Positions 8,065 through 17,584 of a stretch of 40,213 nt of DNA are shown here, in pieces (within the stretch, counting starts at the first letter, position 1; every line of letters begins with the position of its first letter). Made by a program: the position numbers and the translations under genes. The DNA comes from Glaciecola sp. (lineage in GTDB: Bacteria > Pseudomonadota > Gammaproteobacteria > Enterobacterales > Alteromonadaceae), in the NCBI GenBank assembly GCA_029251505.1, contig JAQXDG010000012.1, positions 1 to 40,213 on the forward strand, written 5' to 3'. The notes beneath the pieces were generated by a model that was given only the letters and a program-made list of their open reading frames with translations, was not told the DNA's origin and searched no databases.

Positions 8065-11000
8065 TTACTCATCATCGACCAAAGTCATCAGAGAAGTGTT
8101 ACCACCCGATGCGGTAGTATCAATACTGATGGTTTTTTCAGTAACTAAACGTTGGATTAAATTATCATTATATTCTGCCGTAATCACAGGAAGTATTGCG
8201 CCATTTCGACTAGCTAGCATACTTGCTATATAAGCACTTCGATCTGTATTACTGTCCACCACAACACCTGCAAGATGCTCATCTTGTAATAATGCATCTA
8301 AATGACGTAATTGCGCCACTTGCAAAACAGCAGCATCGGTACCTGTTGCAATTAACTTATCTCGAAATGCCATCGCCTCAGCGTAAAATACGTCTGATAC
8401 TACCGCAACCACAACATTTCCAGTAGCCAATGCTGTCACAATCGATAATGTCCAATAATCAAAAGTAACATCTTTATCTGCAAAACAAATCAAGACACCA
8501 CGTGGCTCCAATGACAAAGCATTGTATTCGCCCGTTGGACCAGGTAACTCTGTCGGTTTATGTAAACGTTTTTCTATATGAATTAACTGATCGCGTGCCG
8601 CAGCAAGGGTGTGATTTAAATCATCCGCAAATTCATCAACCGAGTCCACGGTGGCAATCTTCGCCAATAATTGACGTACCGCTGAAATACGGTCATTGAG
8701 TGACGTCAAGCGCCATGGATTTTCAATGGCAAGGGCTTGTTTCATAAATTGCTGTGCTTCAACATGTGCCTGAGCATCAGATTGCAACGCCGGATCGGTA
8801 TCATCAATGGTAACAATTTGAGTGGCTTTAGGTGTCGCCACTTCTCGTAACAAACGAGGTAAATAATGAGGACCACCGGCTTTAGGTCCAGTTCCAGATA
8901 ATCCACGACCACCAAACGGTTGCACACCAACCACTGCACCAATCATATTGCGATTGATGTAAATATTCCCAGCACGCGATAATCGCGCTAACTCTACGGC
9001 TCGAGATTCAATCCGAGTATGTATCCCCATCGTTAAACCAAAACCGGTAGCATTAATTTGTTCTACCAGGCCATTAACGTCATTGCCTTTAAAGCGAATG
9101 ACGTGTACCACAGGACCAAACACCTCTTTTTCTAATACATCAATATGATCGATTTCATACAGTCTTGGTGCAAAGAAATGCCCTTTTTCTGCTAAGGAAC
9201 CAAGATCCGATTGATAAAGTAACTGTGCACGCTTAGCAATTATTTGCGTGTCCATGTATGTAACATGGGAAGTCAAAGCGTGTAGTGCTTTGGGATCAAT
9301 CACCGGACCCACATCTGTTTCTAATAACCCCGGATCGCCAATGTGTAATTCTGCCAACGCGCCTTTGATCATGCGAATTACATTGTCTGCTATTTTTTCA
9401 TGCACAAACAACACACGCATTGCCGAACAACGTTGCCCTGCCGATTGAAAGCCAGAGGCAATTACGTCATCAACGACCTGCTCAGGTAGCGCTGTTGAGT
9501 CAACTATCATGCAATTTTGACCACCGGTTTCGGCGATTAATGGTACTTGTTCTCCACCGCGTTGCGCCAATATTTTAGATATTAATGTGCCGGTTTGAGT
9601 TGAGCCGGTAAACATGACGGCCTTGATACGTGGATCAGGTAATAATGTTTCTCCGACACCTTGTCCAGGAGCAATAATCAGTTCGACGGTGCCTTCAGGT
9701 AAACCAACGGAATGCATTAAATTCAACGTAAACAATGCCATTAAACTGGTTTGTTCTGCGGGTTTAGCGAGTACTGTATTACCTGTTGCAAGGGCTGCAA
9801 CAATTTGTCCCAAGAAAATGGCTAATGGGAAGTTCCACGGACTAATACATAAGATTACACCACGTGCCTGCAAACGTTCATCGTTAGCGAGTATTTGCGC
9901 TTGAGCTGCATAATAACGACAAAAATCGACCGCTTCACGGATTTCATCAATGCTATCTTGGGTGACTTTCCCTGCTTCTTTAACGCACAAAGCAATTAAC
10001 TCTGGCATATGACGCTCTAACGCATCCGCAATACGATTGATAATCGCTGCACGTTCTGTCACATTAGTCGCCGACCAATCAGCAAAGGCACCTTGAACCG
10101 TATCTAATTTAGCCAACATGGTTTGTGCATCTTGATAATTCAATTCACCAACTTTCTCTGACAAATTAGCAGGATTGAATACTGGCGTGGCATTACCTAT
10201 CGTCCCCATAACAGGAATATGCTCATCGACCCAACGATTCATATCCAACTGTAATTGAATCAATGATTGAGAATCATTGATATCGAGTCCTTTTGAATTG
10301 ATTCGTTGTGTACCAAACATGTCTTTGGCGCGAACAATATGCGGATTAGCTTTATTGGCTAGGCGCTGCGTACGCTCCACAGGATCAGCTAATAACGACT
10401 CAACCGGTAAGTCAGGATTGACTATCGCATTGACAAAGGAGCTATTCGCGCCGTTCTCTAATAAACGACGAACCAGGTAAGCAAGCAAATCTTCGTGTTC
10501 GCCTACAGGGGCATATACACGACATTGAATACCGACTTCTCTAACGACTTGGTCATACAGCGAATCCCCCATACCATGTAAACACTGGAACTCAAATCCT
10601 GCTTCATTGCGCTTGATGCTATCACCACCCGCTAATTCAATGATCACTGATGCGGTGTAAGCATTATGTGTCGCAAACTGAGGGAAAATCGTATCGCGAT
10701 AATCGAGTAATTTATTGGCACATGCGTGGTAAGACACATCCGTGGACGATTTGCGGGTAAAAACTGGAAATTCGTCCAATCCCATTTGTTGAGTGTGCTT
10801 AATTTCACTATCCCAATAAGCGCCTTTGACCAAACGAACCATCATTCGACGACCTACGGTTTGGGTCAGTACTCGCAACCACTCAATAACATGAATAGCA
10901 CGCTTTTGGTAAGCCTGGACAGCTAAACCGAAGCCTTCCCAATCACCTAATTCTGGATCACTAAATACCGCTTCAATAATATCTAATGAAATATCTAAAC

Positions 11001-11889
11001 GTTCTGATTCTTCAGCATCGACGGTTAAACCAATATCATATTGCTTGGCTAATAAACACAACGCTTTTAGTTTTGCTGGGATCTCTGACAGTGCACGCTC
11101 ACTATGCGTAAATTCATAACGAGGATGAATTGCAGATAACTTGACTGAAATACCAGGAGAATGAATCGGTCCTTTGCCATTGGCAGCTTTACCAATAACA
11201 TGAATTGCAGACTCATAAGATTGATAATAGCGATCTGCATCCTCTTGAGTTCGTGCGCCTTCGCCTAACATGTCATACGAATACACATAACCATGTGACT
11301 CTTTACCTTTAGCTCGCTTCACAGCGGCTTTAATCGTCTCGCCCATTACAAACTGACGCCCCATGACTTTCATGGCAATAGTCATGGACTTACGAATTAC
11401 TGGCTCACCTAAACGACCAATCGTTTTTTTCAATAACCCAAATTGGGCTTTTTTCTTCTCGTCAGCATACTCAACCATGTTACCCGTAAACAACAAACCC
11501 CATGCAGATACGTTAACAAATAACGAATCGCTATTGCCTAAATGCGGAGTCCATTCGCCTTGAGTTAATTTGTCACGGATCAACTCATCTTGAGTGTCTT
11601 TATCTGGTACACGCAGTAATGCTTCAGCTAAGCACATCAACACTATGCCTTCGGCAGTCGATAAGGAAAATTCATTAAGCAACGCATCAACACCACCATG
11701 GCGTTCTTGTTCACGGCGAATTTGTAGCACCATTTTGCGCGCACGTTCCCATGCACGACTGCGTGCTCGCATGTTTACTTCTGCTTGAGGGAGAATATGA
11801 TCGACCGCTTGATCTTCATCAATACGGTAAAAATCGCGAATTTTTTGACGTAACGGACAGATTGGATTAGAGAGTTGTGTGCGTAACAT
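8065..11889 (-). CDS. putA: Bifunctional proline dehydrogenase / glutamate-semialdehyde dehydrogenase PutA
   Basis: Oxidises proline to glutamate in two FAD- and NAD-dependent steps, channelling the intermediate. The proline dehydrogenase barrel occupies about residues 180-490 (VRLVKGAYWDSEIK, FATHNA, RRLLENGANSSFVNA). The aldehyde dehydrogenase domain spans about 560-1020, with catalytic cysteine C821 in SAGQRCSAMR and ETGGQN before it. A C-terminal dehydrogenase-like domain ends in the conserved TTASGGNTSLMTL motif. I chose the ATG at 11889 because AAGGTGG lies just before it; a TTG at 11958 would add 23 residues without support. The resulting 1274-residue protein lacks the N-terminal ribbon-helix-helix repressor domain of E. 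coli PutA, so it should not repress its own gene. The CYTH-CHAD gene follows directly. Confidence 0.96.
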   Translation of the reverse strand: MLRTQLSNPICPLRQKIRDFYRIDEDQAVDHILPQAEVNMRARSRAWERARKMVLQIRREQERHGGVDALLNEFSLSTAEGIVLMCLAEALLRVPDKDTQDELIRDKLTQGEWTPHLGNSDSLFVNVSAWGLLFTGNMVEYADEKKKAQFGLLKKTIGRLGEPVIRKSMTIAMKVMGRQFVMGETIKAAVKRAKGKESHGYVYSYDMLGEGARTQEDADRYYQSYESAIHVIGKAANGKGPIHSPGISVKLSAIHPRYEFTHSERALSEIPAKLKALCLLAKQYDIGLTVDAEESERLDISLDIIEAVFSDPELGDWEGFGLAVQAYQKRAIHVIEWLRVLTQTVGRRMMVRLVKGAYWDSEIKHTQQMGLDEFPVFTRKSSTDVSYHACANKLLDYRDTIFPQFATHNAYTASVIIELAGGDSIKRNEAGFEFQCLHGMGDSLYDQVVREVGIQCRVYAPVGEHEDLLAYLVRRLLENGANSSFVNAIVNPDLPVESLLADPVERTQRLANKANPHIVRAKDMFGTQRINSKGLDINDSQSLIQLQLDMNRWVDEHIPVMGTIGNATPVFNPANLSEKVGELNYQDAQTMLAKLDTVQGAFADWSATNVTERAAIINRIADALERHMPELIALCVKEAGKVTQDSIDEIREAVDFCRYYAAQAQILANDERLQARGVILCISPWNFPLAIFLGQIVAALATGNTVLAKPAEQTSLMALFTLNLMHSVGLPEGTVELIIAPGQGVGETLLPDPRIKAVMFTGSTQTGTLISKILAQRGGEQVPLIAETGGQNCMIVDSTALPEQVVDDVIASGFQSAGQRCSAMRVLFVHEKIADNVIRMIKGALAELHIGDPGLLETDVGPVIDPKALHALTSHVTYMDTQIIAKRAQLLYQSDLGSLAEKGHFFAPRLYEIDHIDVLEKEVFGPVVHVIRFKGNDVNGLVEQINATGFGLTMGIHTRIESRAVELARLSRAGNIYINRNMIGAVVGVQPFGGRGLSGTGPKAGGPHYLPRLLREVATPKATQIVTIDDTDPALQSDAQAHVEAQQFMKQALAIENPWRLTSLNDRISAVRQLLAKIATVDSVDEFADDLNHTLAAARDQLIHIEKRLHKPTELPGPTGEYNALSLEPRGVLICFADKDVTFDYWTLSIVTALATGNVVVAVVSDVFYAEAMAFRDKLIATGTDAAVLQVAQLRHLDALLQDEHLAGVVVDSNTDRSAYIASMLASRNGAILPVITAEYNDNLIQRLVTEKTISIDTTASGGNTSLMTLVDDE

Positions 11890-11987
11890 AACACCACCTT
11901 TTTTGTTATTATAATTAGCGACGATTTGCAAAGGCCGTAATGTATCGTTAATCGCCAAATGTTGCTAGAATAATCGCTAATAAATAC

Positions 11988-13082
11988 TTAATTATAGTGG
12001 TACTTTTTCGTTACCCTGTGACTAATTCTTGTTAGCAATTCATAGTTGATGGTGCCAACGTGTTCTGCAACCTCTGTAACGCTTAGATGTTGCCCCCATA
12101 ATTCGACATTATCGCCGATAGCAACCGGCTCAATAACATCCGTTACATCAACAGTAATCATATCCATAGAAACACGTCCCACTAATGGAATTTTTTGTCC
12201 ATGTAGCCATGCAGGCGTGCCTGTTGCCGCATGCCTCGGATAACCATCACCATAACCAATGGCTAACGTCGCAATGACACTATCTCTAGTTGCATGCCAA
12301 GTTTGTCCGTACCCGACTCCCTCACCTTGTTTAATGTTGCGTAAACCAATGATCGCAGCAGAAATTTGCATGACAGGTTGCAGTGAAAGTTTAGAAGTAT
12401 GCTCAGATGCTTTATTCATTGGCTCTGCGCCATATAATGCGATGCCTAAGCGATTCCATAATCCATGAGACATCGGGTCGGCAGCGATGGCAGGTGAATT
12501 AGCCATGCTGATTGGCAGTTGGTAGGTACTAGCTACTTGGGTAAGTTGCTCCATTTGCAATCCATTAAATGCATTACTGGGATCATCTGCACACGCAAAG
12601 TGCCCCATTAACACTGCCTTTTCCAAGGTATTTTCTGGCAACGATGCTAGTGCTTGTTCGAGCTGCGCTACGGTCAACCCTAACCGATGTAACCCCGTAT
12701 CGACCTTAAACCATAGCGTTGGAATAGGTTGACCTGCTGCTAATGCCGATAATAACCAAGTCACTTGTTCTGGTTGATGCACCACCATCCACAAATCATG
12801 TTCCAATGCTAACGTTAAATCTACTGGCTGATGGGCCCCCTCAAGCACAAGTATCGGTTGGGTAATCTCATGTTCTCGTAATGTTATCGCTTCATCAATA
12901 AACGCAACGGCAAAACCATCTGCAACTTGCTGTAAATACTGCGCAACCGCTATCATTCCATGCCCGTAGGCATCTGCTTTGATGACAGCCATCGTTTTAC
13001 TGTGCGGTGCAGCTTGCTGAGCTTGATGGTAATTGTGAAGCACAGCCGCTAAATTAATATTGGCAAAAGTCTGACGCGGCAC
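11988..13082 (-). CDS. alr: Alanine racemase
   Basis: PLP enzyme that interconverts L- and D-alanine, supplying D-Ala for peptidoglycan. The 364-residue protein has the cofactor lysine K35 in VIKADAYGHG and the second catalytic base Y258 in GEGVGYGQTW, followed by the YGDGYPR segment (277-283). The start is GTG at 13082, preceded by AAGGA with six bases of spacing; no in-frame ATG lies nearby. The gene is divergent from the symporter gene at 13172, sharing an 89-base region that contains a palindrome. Whether it is the biosynthetic or catabolic racemase cannot be decided. Its position beside a cell-wall sugar locus is suggestive but may be chance. Confidence 0.95.
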   Translation of the reverse strand: MPRQTFANINLAAVLHNYHQAQQAAPHSKTMAVIKADAYGHGMIAVAQYLQQVADGFAVAFIDEAITLREHEITQPILVLEGAHQPVDLTLALEHDLWMVVHQPEQVTWLLSALAAGQPIPTLWFKVDTGLHRLGLTVAQLEQALASLPENTLEKAVLMGHFACADDPSNAFNGLQMEQLTQVASTYQLPISMANSPAIAADPMSHGLWNRLGIALYGAEPMNKASEHTSKLSLQPVMQISAAIIGLRNIKQGEGVGYGQTWHATRDSVIATLAIGYGDGYPRHAATGTPAWLHGQKIPLVGRVSMDMITVDVTDVIEPVAIGDNVELWGQHLSVTEVAEHVGTINYELLTRISHRVTKKYHYN

Positions 13083-13119
13083 AACATATCCTTAAGTGAT
13101 TGAACACATTTCCATGATG

Positions 13120-13137
13120 GTATAACTTACGTTATAC
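13120..13137. promoter_or_regulatory. Palindrome in the alr / symporter divergent promoter region
   Basis: GTATAAC, four bases (TTAC), GTTATAC: perfect seven-base arms. It overlaps possible -10 sequences for both directions (TATAAC at 13121 and TATACT at 13133 on the plus strand), as an operator would. The half-site GTATAA also occurs in the palindrome at 22033-22067 in front of nagZ, with a different spacer. A coincidence of two AT-rich -10 elements is the main alternative. Confidence 0.35.
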
Positions 13138-13171
13138 TGTTATTTACTAATTTATATAAAAATAAGCCAAG

Positions 13172-14704
13172 ATGCTAGCTCAATATACCTCATTAGATAT
13201 TTTAGTATTTGCACTGTATGGACTTTTGCTATTTGCCAGTGGCTGGTGGATCAATCGTGCAGCAGTCTCCTCACAAGATTTTTTCTTAGCGCAAAAGCAA
13301 ATGCCAATGTGGTTAGTAGCGATCTCGATTCTTGCCACCTCCCAGTCCGCCGCTACCTTTTTAGGCGGACCAGATCAAGGGTTTCGCGGTAATTTAACTT
13401 ACCTTGCTACAAATATCGGCGCCTTCATTGCTGCCATCATTGTCGCGCGTTGGTTGATACCTTTATTTTATGAACGCCAAGTATCAACCGTCTATCAACT
13501 ACTGCAACAGCGATTTGGAGAAGCACTGAAACAACGAGCGGGTATGGTGTATTTATTTGGCCGTTTATTTGCCAGTGGTGCCAGGTTGTATATTGCTGCC
13601 ATTGCGGTAGCGATGATCCTCTTTGGCGATATTGCATCAAGTAGTGTCATGAGCGCAATAACCGTGATTGTTGTGATTGGTATTGCTTATAGCATTGTCG
13701 GGGGTATTCGCAGTGTTATATATTCAGATGCAATTCAATGTGCGGTATATATTTCTGCAGCAATTGCCGTGGTGGTCGTTCTAATTAACAGTATCCCTGC
13801 GGATTTGCCAAGTATTTATAATGCCTTAAACGAACCCATTCCCGCGTCTTCAGGAGTCTCTAAACTCACACTATTTGATTGGCGTTGGGATTTTAGTGCG
13901 GCGGGTGTCTTTACAATGGCATCGATTTTTACAGGTTTTATACTATTAAATATTGCTGCATTTGGTTTAGACCAAGATCTCACACAACGTGCTTTAACCT
14001 GTGAATCAGCGACTCAAAGTGCGCGCGCGATGTTGCTATCTATCGTTTTATTAATCCCTGTCATGCTGTTGTTTTTAGTCATTGGATTGTTACTCTATGT
14101 GTACTATCAACGTCCCGATTTGATGCTCTCTGGATCATCGGGTGTCACACCAGAGTTTGCAGGCCAAACAGTCACTGTATTTATGCACTATGTGTTAACT
14201 ACTTTACCTGCAGGTATTAAAGCTTGGGTCACAATTGGTATTGTCGCTGCGGCTTTATCTACCTTAAATTCAGGGTTAAATGCGATGGCGTCGGTCATCA
14301 TTGATGATTTATTGAAACCAAGATTACGCGAACATAAATTATCGGATGCTCGCTGGTTGTTACTCAGTCGCCTAGCTATGCTTGGTGTAGGGATCGGATT
14401 AGGATTAATGGCTGCACTGTGCTTTTATTTACAACAATATTCAGATATGCCTTTGTTATCATTCGCATTATCGGTTATGGTTTTTTCATACAGTGGTCTG
14501 TTGGGCGTGTTTTTTGTGACGTTATTTACCAACAGAGGTAACGCAACGAGCATGAGCTTAGCATTAATTATTGGGTTTATAGTGCCTGTCTTAATGCAAC
14601 CCTATGTCTTTGGTTTAAATATTGGCTTTACTTGGCAATTATGCCTTGGTACGTTGGCGTCTTGCCTAGTTGCTGCTTGGCCCAAAAATAACCCTACTCA
14701 TTAA
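13172..14704 (+). CDS. Sodium:solute symporter (SSS family), possible MurNAc or amino-sugar transporter
   Basis: A 510-residue inner-membrane protein with about 13 hydrophobic segments, typical of the SSS/SLC5 fold. Recognisable parts are FFLAQKQMPMW after the first helix, SAATFLGGPDQGF in helix 2, YSIVGGIRSVIYSDAIQ mid-protein, and LDQDLTQRALTC. Such proteins couple solute entry to sodium. The substrate is not visible in the sequence. It heads a tight plus-strand run with a DUF885 lipoprotein, murQ, a NamZ-type muramidase and an M14 peptidase, so uptake of MurNAc, GlcNAc or a muropeptide is the best guess. I recall SSS-like transporters beside murQ in Bacteroidota. The ribosome-binding site is weak. 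Confidence 0.85.
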   Translation: MLAQYTSLDILVFALYGLLLFASGWWINRAAVSSQDFFLAQKQMPMWLVAISILATSQSAATFLGGPDQGFRGNLTYLATNIGAFIAAIIVARWLIPLFYERQVSTVYQLLQQRFGEALKQRAGMVYLFGRLFASGARLYIAAIAVAMILFGDIASSSVMSAITVIVVIGIAYSIVGGIRSVIYSDAIQCAVYISAAIAVVVVLINSIPADLPSIYNALNEPIPASSGVSKLTLFDWRWDFSAAGVFTMASIFTGFILLNIAAFGLDQDLTQRALTCESATQSARAMLLSIVLLIPVMLLFLVIGLLLYVYYQRPDLMLSGSSGVTPEFAGQTVTVFMHYVLTTLPAGIKAWVTIGIVAAALSTLNSGLNAMASVIIDDLLKPRLREHKLSDARWLLLSRLAMLGVGIGLGLMAALCFYLQQYSDMPLLSFALSVMVFSYSGLLGVFFVTLFTNRGNATSMSLALIIGFIVPVLMQPYVFGLNIGFTWQLCLGTLASCLVAAWPKNNPTH

Positions 14705-14744
14705 AATAATAAGATTAACACAACTAAATTAATAAGGATTCAAC

Positions 14745-16619
14745 ATGCGTCTATCACTCATCGCACTGGCTACAACACTTGCTTTAACTGCTTGTACTCA
14801 AGCTCCTCAGTCAAGCACAACAACCGATGCTCAAGCCACGATTGTGGCCGCTTCAAAATCCGCTATGGATGAATCAGCTCGTTTAAATGAATGGTTTGAT
14901 GCCAAATATGAAGCCGAAGTATTAGAAAGCCCAATTAATCTTACTTATCTAGGACGCAGTGAACGCAAAGGAGAAATTGACGACTTTTCTCCAGAAGCCA
15001 TGGCTAAAAGTATTGCGACGAAACAAGCTAACTTAGCTCAATTAAAAGCACAATTTGATTACAATAAACTCAGTGATAGCGCTAAAATCTCTTATGATTT
15101 TTGGGTCTACCAAACTGAGCAAGCAGTCGCAGAATATGCGTATCGTGATAACAGTTATGTATTTGATCAAATGACAGCAATACATAGTTTTTTCCCACAA
15201 TTGTTAATCGCTTTGCATTCAGTCGCAACCGTCGAAGATATGGCATTTTATTTACAACGGATCAGTGGTAGTGCACATGGTTTAGATCAGTTAATCGCAT
15301 CATCTAAAGCCATTGCGGCCAAAGGCGTCCGTCCACCCTATTTTGCATTTGATGCGGTGATTAATGAATCGCAAAAAATCATCACCGGCGCACCATTTAC
15401 TGATGCCCCTGATAGTGCCATATGGAGCGATGCTAAAACCAAAGTTAATGGTCTGGTTGAAGCTGAATTGTTAGAGCCCGCTGAAGCGGATGTGCTTTTA
15501 GCAGACATAAAAACCGCACTTGTCACTGAATTAAAACCCGCTTATGAGCGCTTAATTGAATGGCAGAAAACCGACCAAGTTAATGCCACCGCGCAAGCCA
15601 GTGGTGTCAGTGCATTGCCTGATGGGCAAGCTTATTATAACCAACGTTTAGCAAATCAAACCACCACGACACTGACTGCTGATGAAATTCATAATATTGG
15701 CTTAGCTGAGGTGACTCGTCTAAAAAATGAAATGGAAGTCGTCAAAGCCGAGTTTGGTTTCAGTGGTTCACTGCAAGAGTTTTTCGTGTTTTTACGTGAA
15801 AATAAAGATGATGAACGTCTGTATTATCCTAACACTGATGCTGGGCGTCAGGGTTACCTTGATGATGCCACCGCTGCTATTAATAAAATTAAAGCCGTAT
15901 TACCTGAGTACTTTGGGATCTTACCTAAAGCTGATATGGTCGTAAAACGTGTTGAAGCCTTTCGTGAACAAGACGGCGCCGCACAACATTATTCTCCCAG
16001 TACTCCTGATGGTTCAAGACCGGGTGTGTATTATGCACATTTATCTGACATGACCGCCATGCCTAAACGTGAATTAGAAGTGATTGCTTACCACGAAGGC
16101 TTGCCTGGACACCACATGCAAATCGCTATTTCATTAGAATTACAAGGGATCCCGACATTTCGTCAACAGTCTTATTTGAATGCCTATGGCGAAGGCTGGG
16201 CGTTGTATTCAGAATGGTTAGCAAAACAAATGCCTGGTACGTATCAAGATCCACTTTCTGAGTTTGGCCGTTTAGGTTCGGAAATGTGGCGTGCTATTCG
16301 ACTTGTCGTGGACACGGGTTTACATGCAAAAGGGTGGAGTGAAGCCCAAGCCATAGCTTATTTTAAAGAAAATTCGGCCATCACTTCTGAGCAAGCACAA
16401 TCAGAAGTGCGTCGTTATTTAGTGATGCCAGGACAAGCGACGGGATATAAAATTGGTATGTTAAAAATTCAATCATTACGTGCGATGGCTGAAGAACAGT
16501 TAGGTGATAAATTTGATATTCGTGCTTTTCATGACACTATCTTAGGTGGTGGAGCGTTACCAATGACCATTCTTGAACGTCAAGTAAAGGCTTGGATTGT
16601 TGCGCAACAAGCTAAGTGA
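14745..16619 (+). CDS. DUF885 family lipoprotein, putative zinc metallopeptidase
   Basis: A 624-residue protein with a lipoprotein signal (hydrophobic stretch ending LALTAC, C17), so it is expected to be anchored in the periplasm or outer membrane. The family hallmark HEGLPGHH (450-457) resembles the zinc-binding HExxH of thermolysin-like enzymes with an insertion, and a downstream YGEGWALYSE supplies the likely third ligand glutamate. Family members are predicted metallopeptidases, mostly uncharacterised. AAGGAT precedes the ATG by about eight bases. It lies 40 bases after the symporter gene and 37 before murQ. Removal or trimming of cell-wall peptides would suit the context but is inference. 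Confidence 0.88.
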   Translation: MRLSLIALATTLALTACTQAPQSSTTTDAQATIVAASKSAMDESARLNEWFDAKYEAEVLESPINLTYLGRSERKGEIDDFSPEAMAKSIATKQANLAQLKAQFDYNKLSDSAKISYDFWVYQTEQAVAEYAYRDNSYVFDQMTAIHSFFPQLLIALHSVATVEDMAFYLQRISGSAHGLDQLIASSKAIAAKGVRPPYFAFDAVINESQKIITGAPFTDAPDSAIWSDAKTKVNGLVEAELLEPAEADVLLADIKTALVTELKPAYERLIEWQKTDQVNATAQASGVSALPDGQAYYNQRLANQTTTTLTADEIHNIGLAEVTRLKNEMEVVKAEFGFSGSLQEFFVFLRENKDDERLYYPNTDAGRQGYLDDATAAINKIKAVLPEYFGILPKADMVVKRVEAFREQDGAAQHYSPSTPDGSRPGVYYAHLSDMTAMPKRELEVIAYHEGLPGHHMQIAISLELQGIPTFRQQSYLNAYGEGWALYSEWLAKQMPGTYQDPLSEFGRLGSEMWRAIRLVVDTGLHAKGWSEAQAIAYFKENSAITSEQAQSEVRRYLVMPGQATGYKIGMLKIQSLRAMAEEQLGDKFDIRAFHDTILGGGALPMTILERQVKAWIVAQQAK

Positions 16620-16656
16620 ACACGACCTAACGACAAGTAAACACAGGACAGAATTA

Positions 16657-17577
16657 ATGAGTAGTGTAAAGATCCAAGACCTACAGCATATCTTATCGGA
16701 GAGTCGACATCCCGACTCAATGGATATTGATATGCAGAGCACGGATGTAATATTACAGAGCATTAATTCTGCCGATCAAACTGTGCCTATTGCTGTCGCT
16801 CAGGCATTACCTCAGATTAGCGCTGCCGTAGATGTCATCTTCACACAACTAAACCAAGGTGGGCGATTGATTTATCTAGGGGCTGGCACTTCCGGTCGTT
16901 TAGGTATTTTAGATGCCGTCGAATGTCGTCCCACATTTAGCGTCGATGATGAATTAGTTCAAGGCATCATAGCTGGAGGAGAGCAAGCACTCACTCAAGC
17001 AGTAGAAGGTGCTGAAGATGACATTAATGCAGCTGCTGTTGATTTAGCTGCCATATCATTTAACGCTAAAGACGTGTTAGTAGGCATCGCAGCTTCAGGT
17101 CGAACCCCTTATGTGATTGGCGGTTTAAACCATGCCACTCAACTCGGTGCAGCTAGTATCAGCGTTAGTTGTAACCCCAATGGCAAGATCAATACATTGG
17201 CTGCAGTTAATATTTGTGCCGCTGTCGGCCCCGAAATTTTAACCGGATCAACGCGGATGAAAGCAGGGACAGCGCAAAAGCTGATCCTGAATATGCTCAG
17301 CACAGCAAGCATGATCAAACTAGGTAAAACATTCACGAACTTGATGGTCGATGTCAATGCCAGTAATGCTAAACTCAAAGCGAGAGCACAGCGCATTGTC
17401 GTTGAAGCAACCGGCTGTGATGAGCATCAAGCACTTACCACATTAATTAGTACTAACTATCAACCAAAGTCAGCAATATTATGTGTTCTTGCTGATATTA
17501 CCCCAAACGAGGCGACTCGTTTATTGTTGCAACATGATGGATTTTTACGTCATGCACTGCAAGCAGCTAAAGATTAA
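16657..17577 (+). CDS. murQ: N-acetylmuramic acid 6-phosphate etherase MurQ
   Basis: Cleaves the D-lactyl ether of MurNAc-6-phosphate, giving GlcNAc-6-phosphate and lactate, in the cytoplasm. The SIS-type sugar-phosphate fold is visible in LGAGTSGRLGILDAVE (about 70-85) and IAASGRTPYVIGG. The family signature TGSTRMKAGTAQK appears near 195-210. The ATG at 16657, preceded by AGGA, gives 306 residues, normal for MurQ; a TTG at 16597 would overlap the previous gene and add 20 unlikely residues. The NamZ-type gene starts seven bases after its stop. No MurNAc kinase or PTS permease is encoded here, so phosphorylated substrate must come from AnmK or another kinase elsewhere. Confidence 0.95.
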   Translation: MSSVKIQDLQHILSESRHPDSMDIDMQSTDVILQSINSADQTVPIAVAQALPQISAAVDVIFTQLNQGGRLIYLGAGTSGRLGILDAVECRPTFSVDDELVQGIIAGGEQALTQAVEGAEDDINAAAVDLAAISFNAKDVLVGIAASGRTPYVIGGLNHATQLGAASISVSCNPNGKINTLAAVNICAAVGPEILTGSTRMKAGTAQKLILNMLSTASMIKLGKTFTNLMVDVNASNAKLKARAQRIVVEATGCDEHQALTTLISTNYQPKSAILCVLADITPNEATRLLLQHDGFLRHALQAAKD

Positions 17578-17584
17578 GCCCCAG

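Noticed and set aside
9614-9904. A 96-codon plus-strand frame and many others opposite putA
   Set aside because: All lie inside the intact putA coding sequence, lack ribosome-binding sites and resemble no known protein.
11890-11958. TTG start adding 23 residues to PutA
   Set aside because: The ATG at 11889 has AAGGTGG directly upstream and the extra residues resemble no PutA N-terminus.
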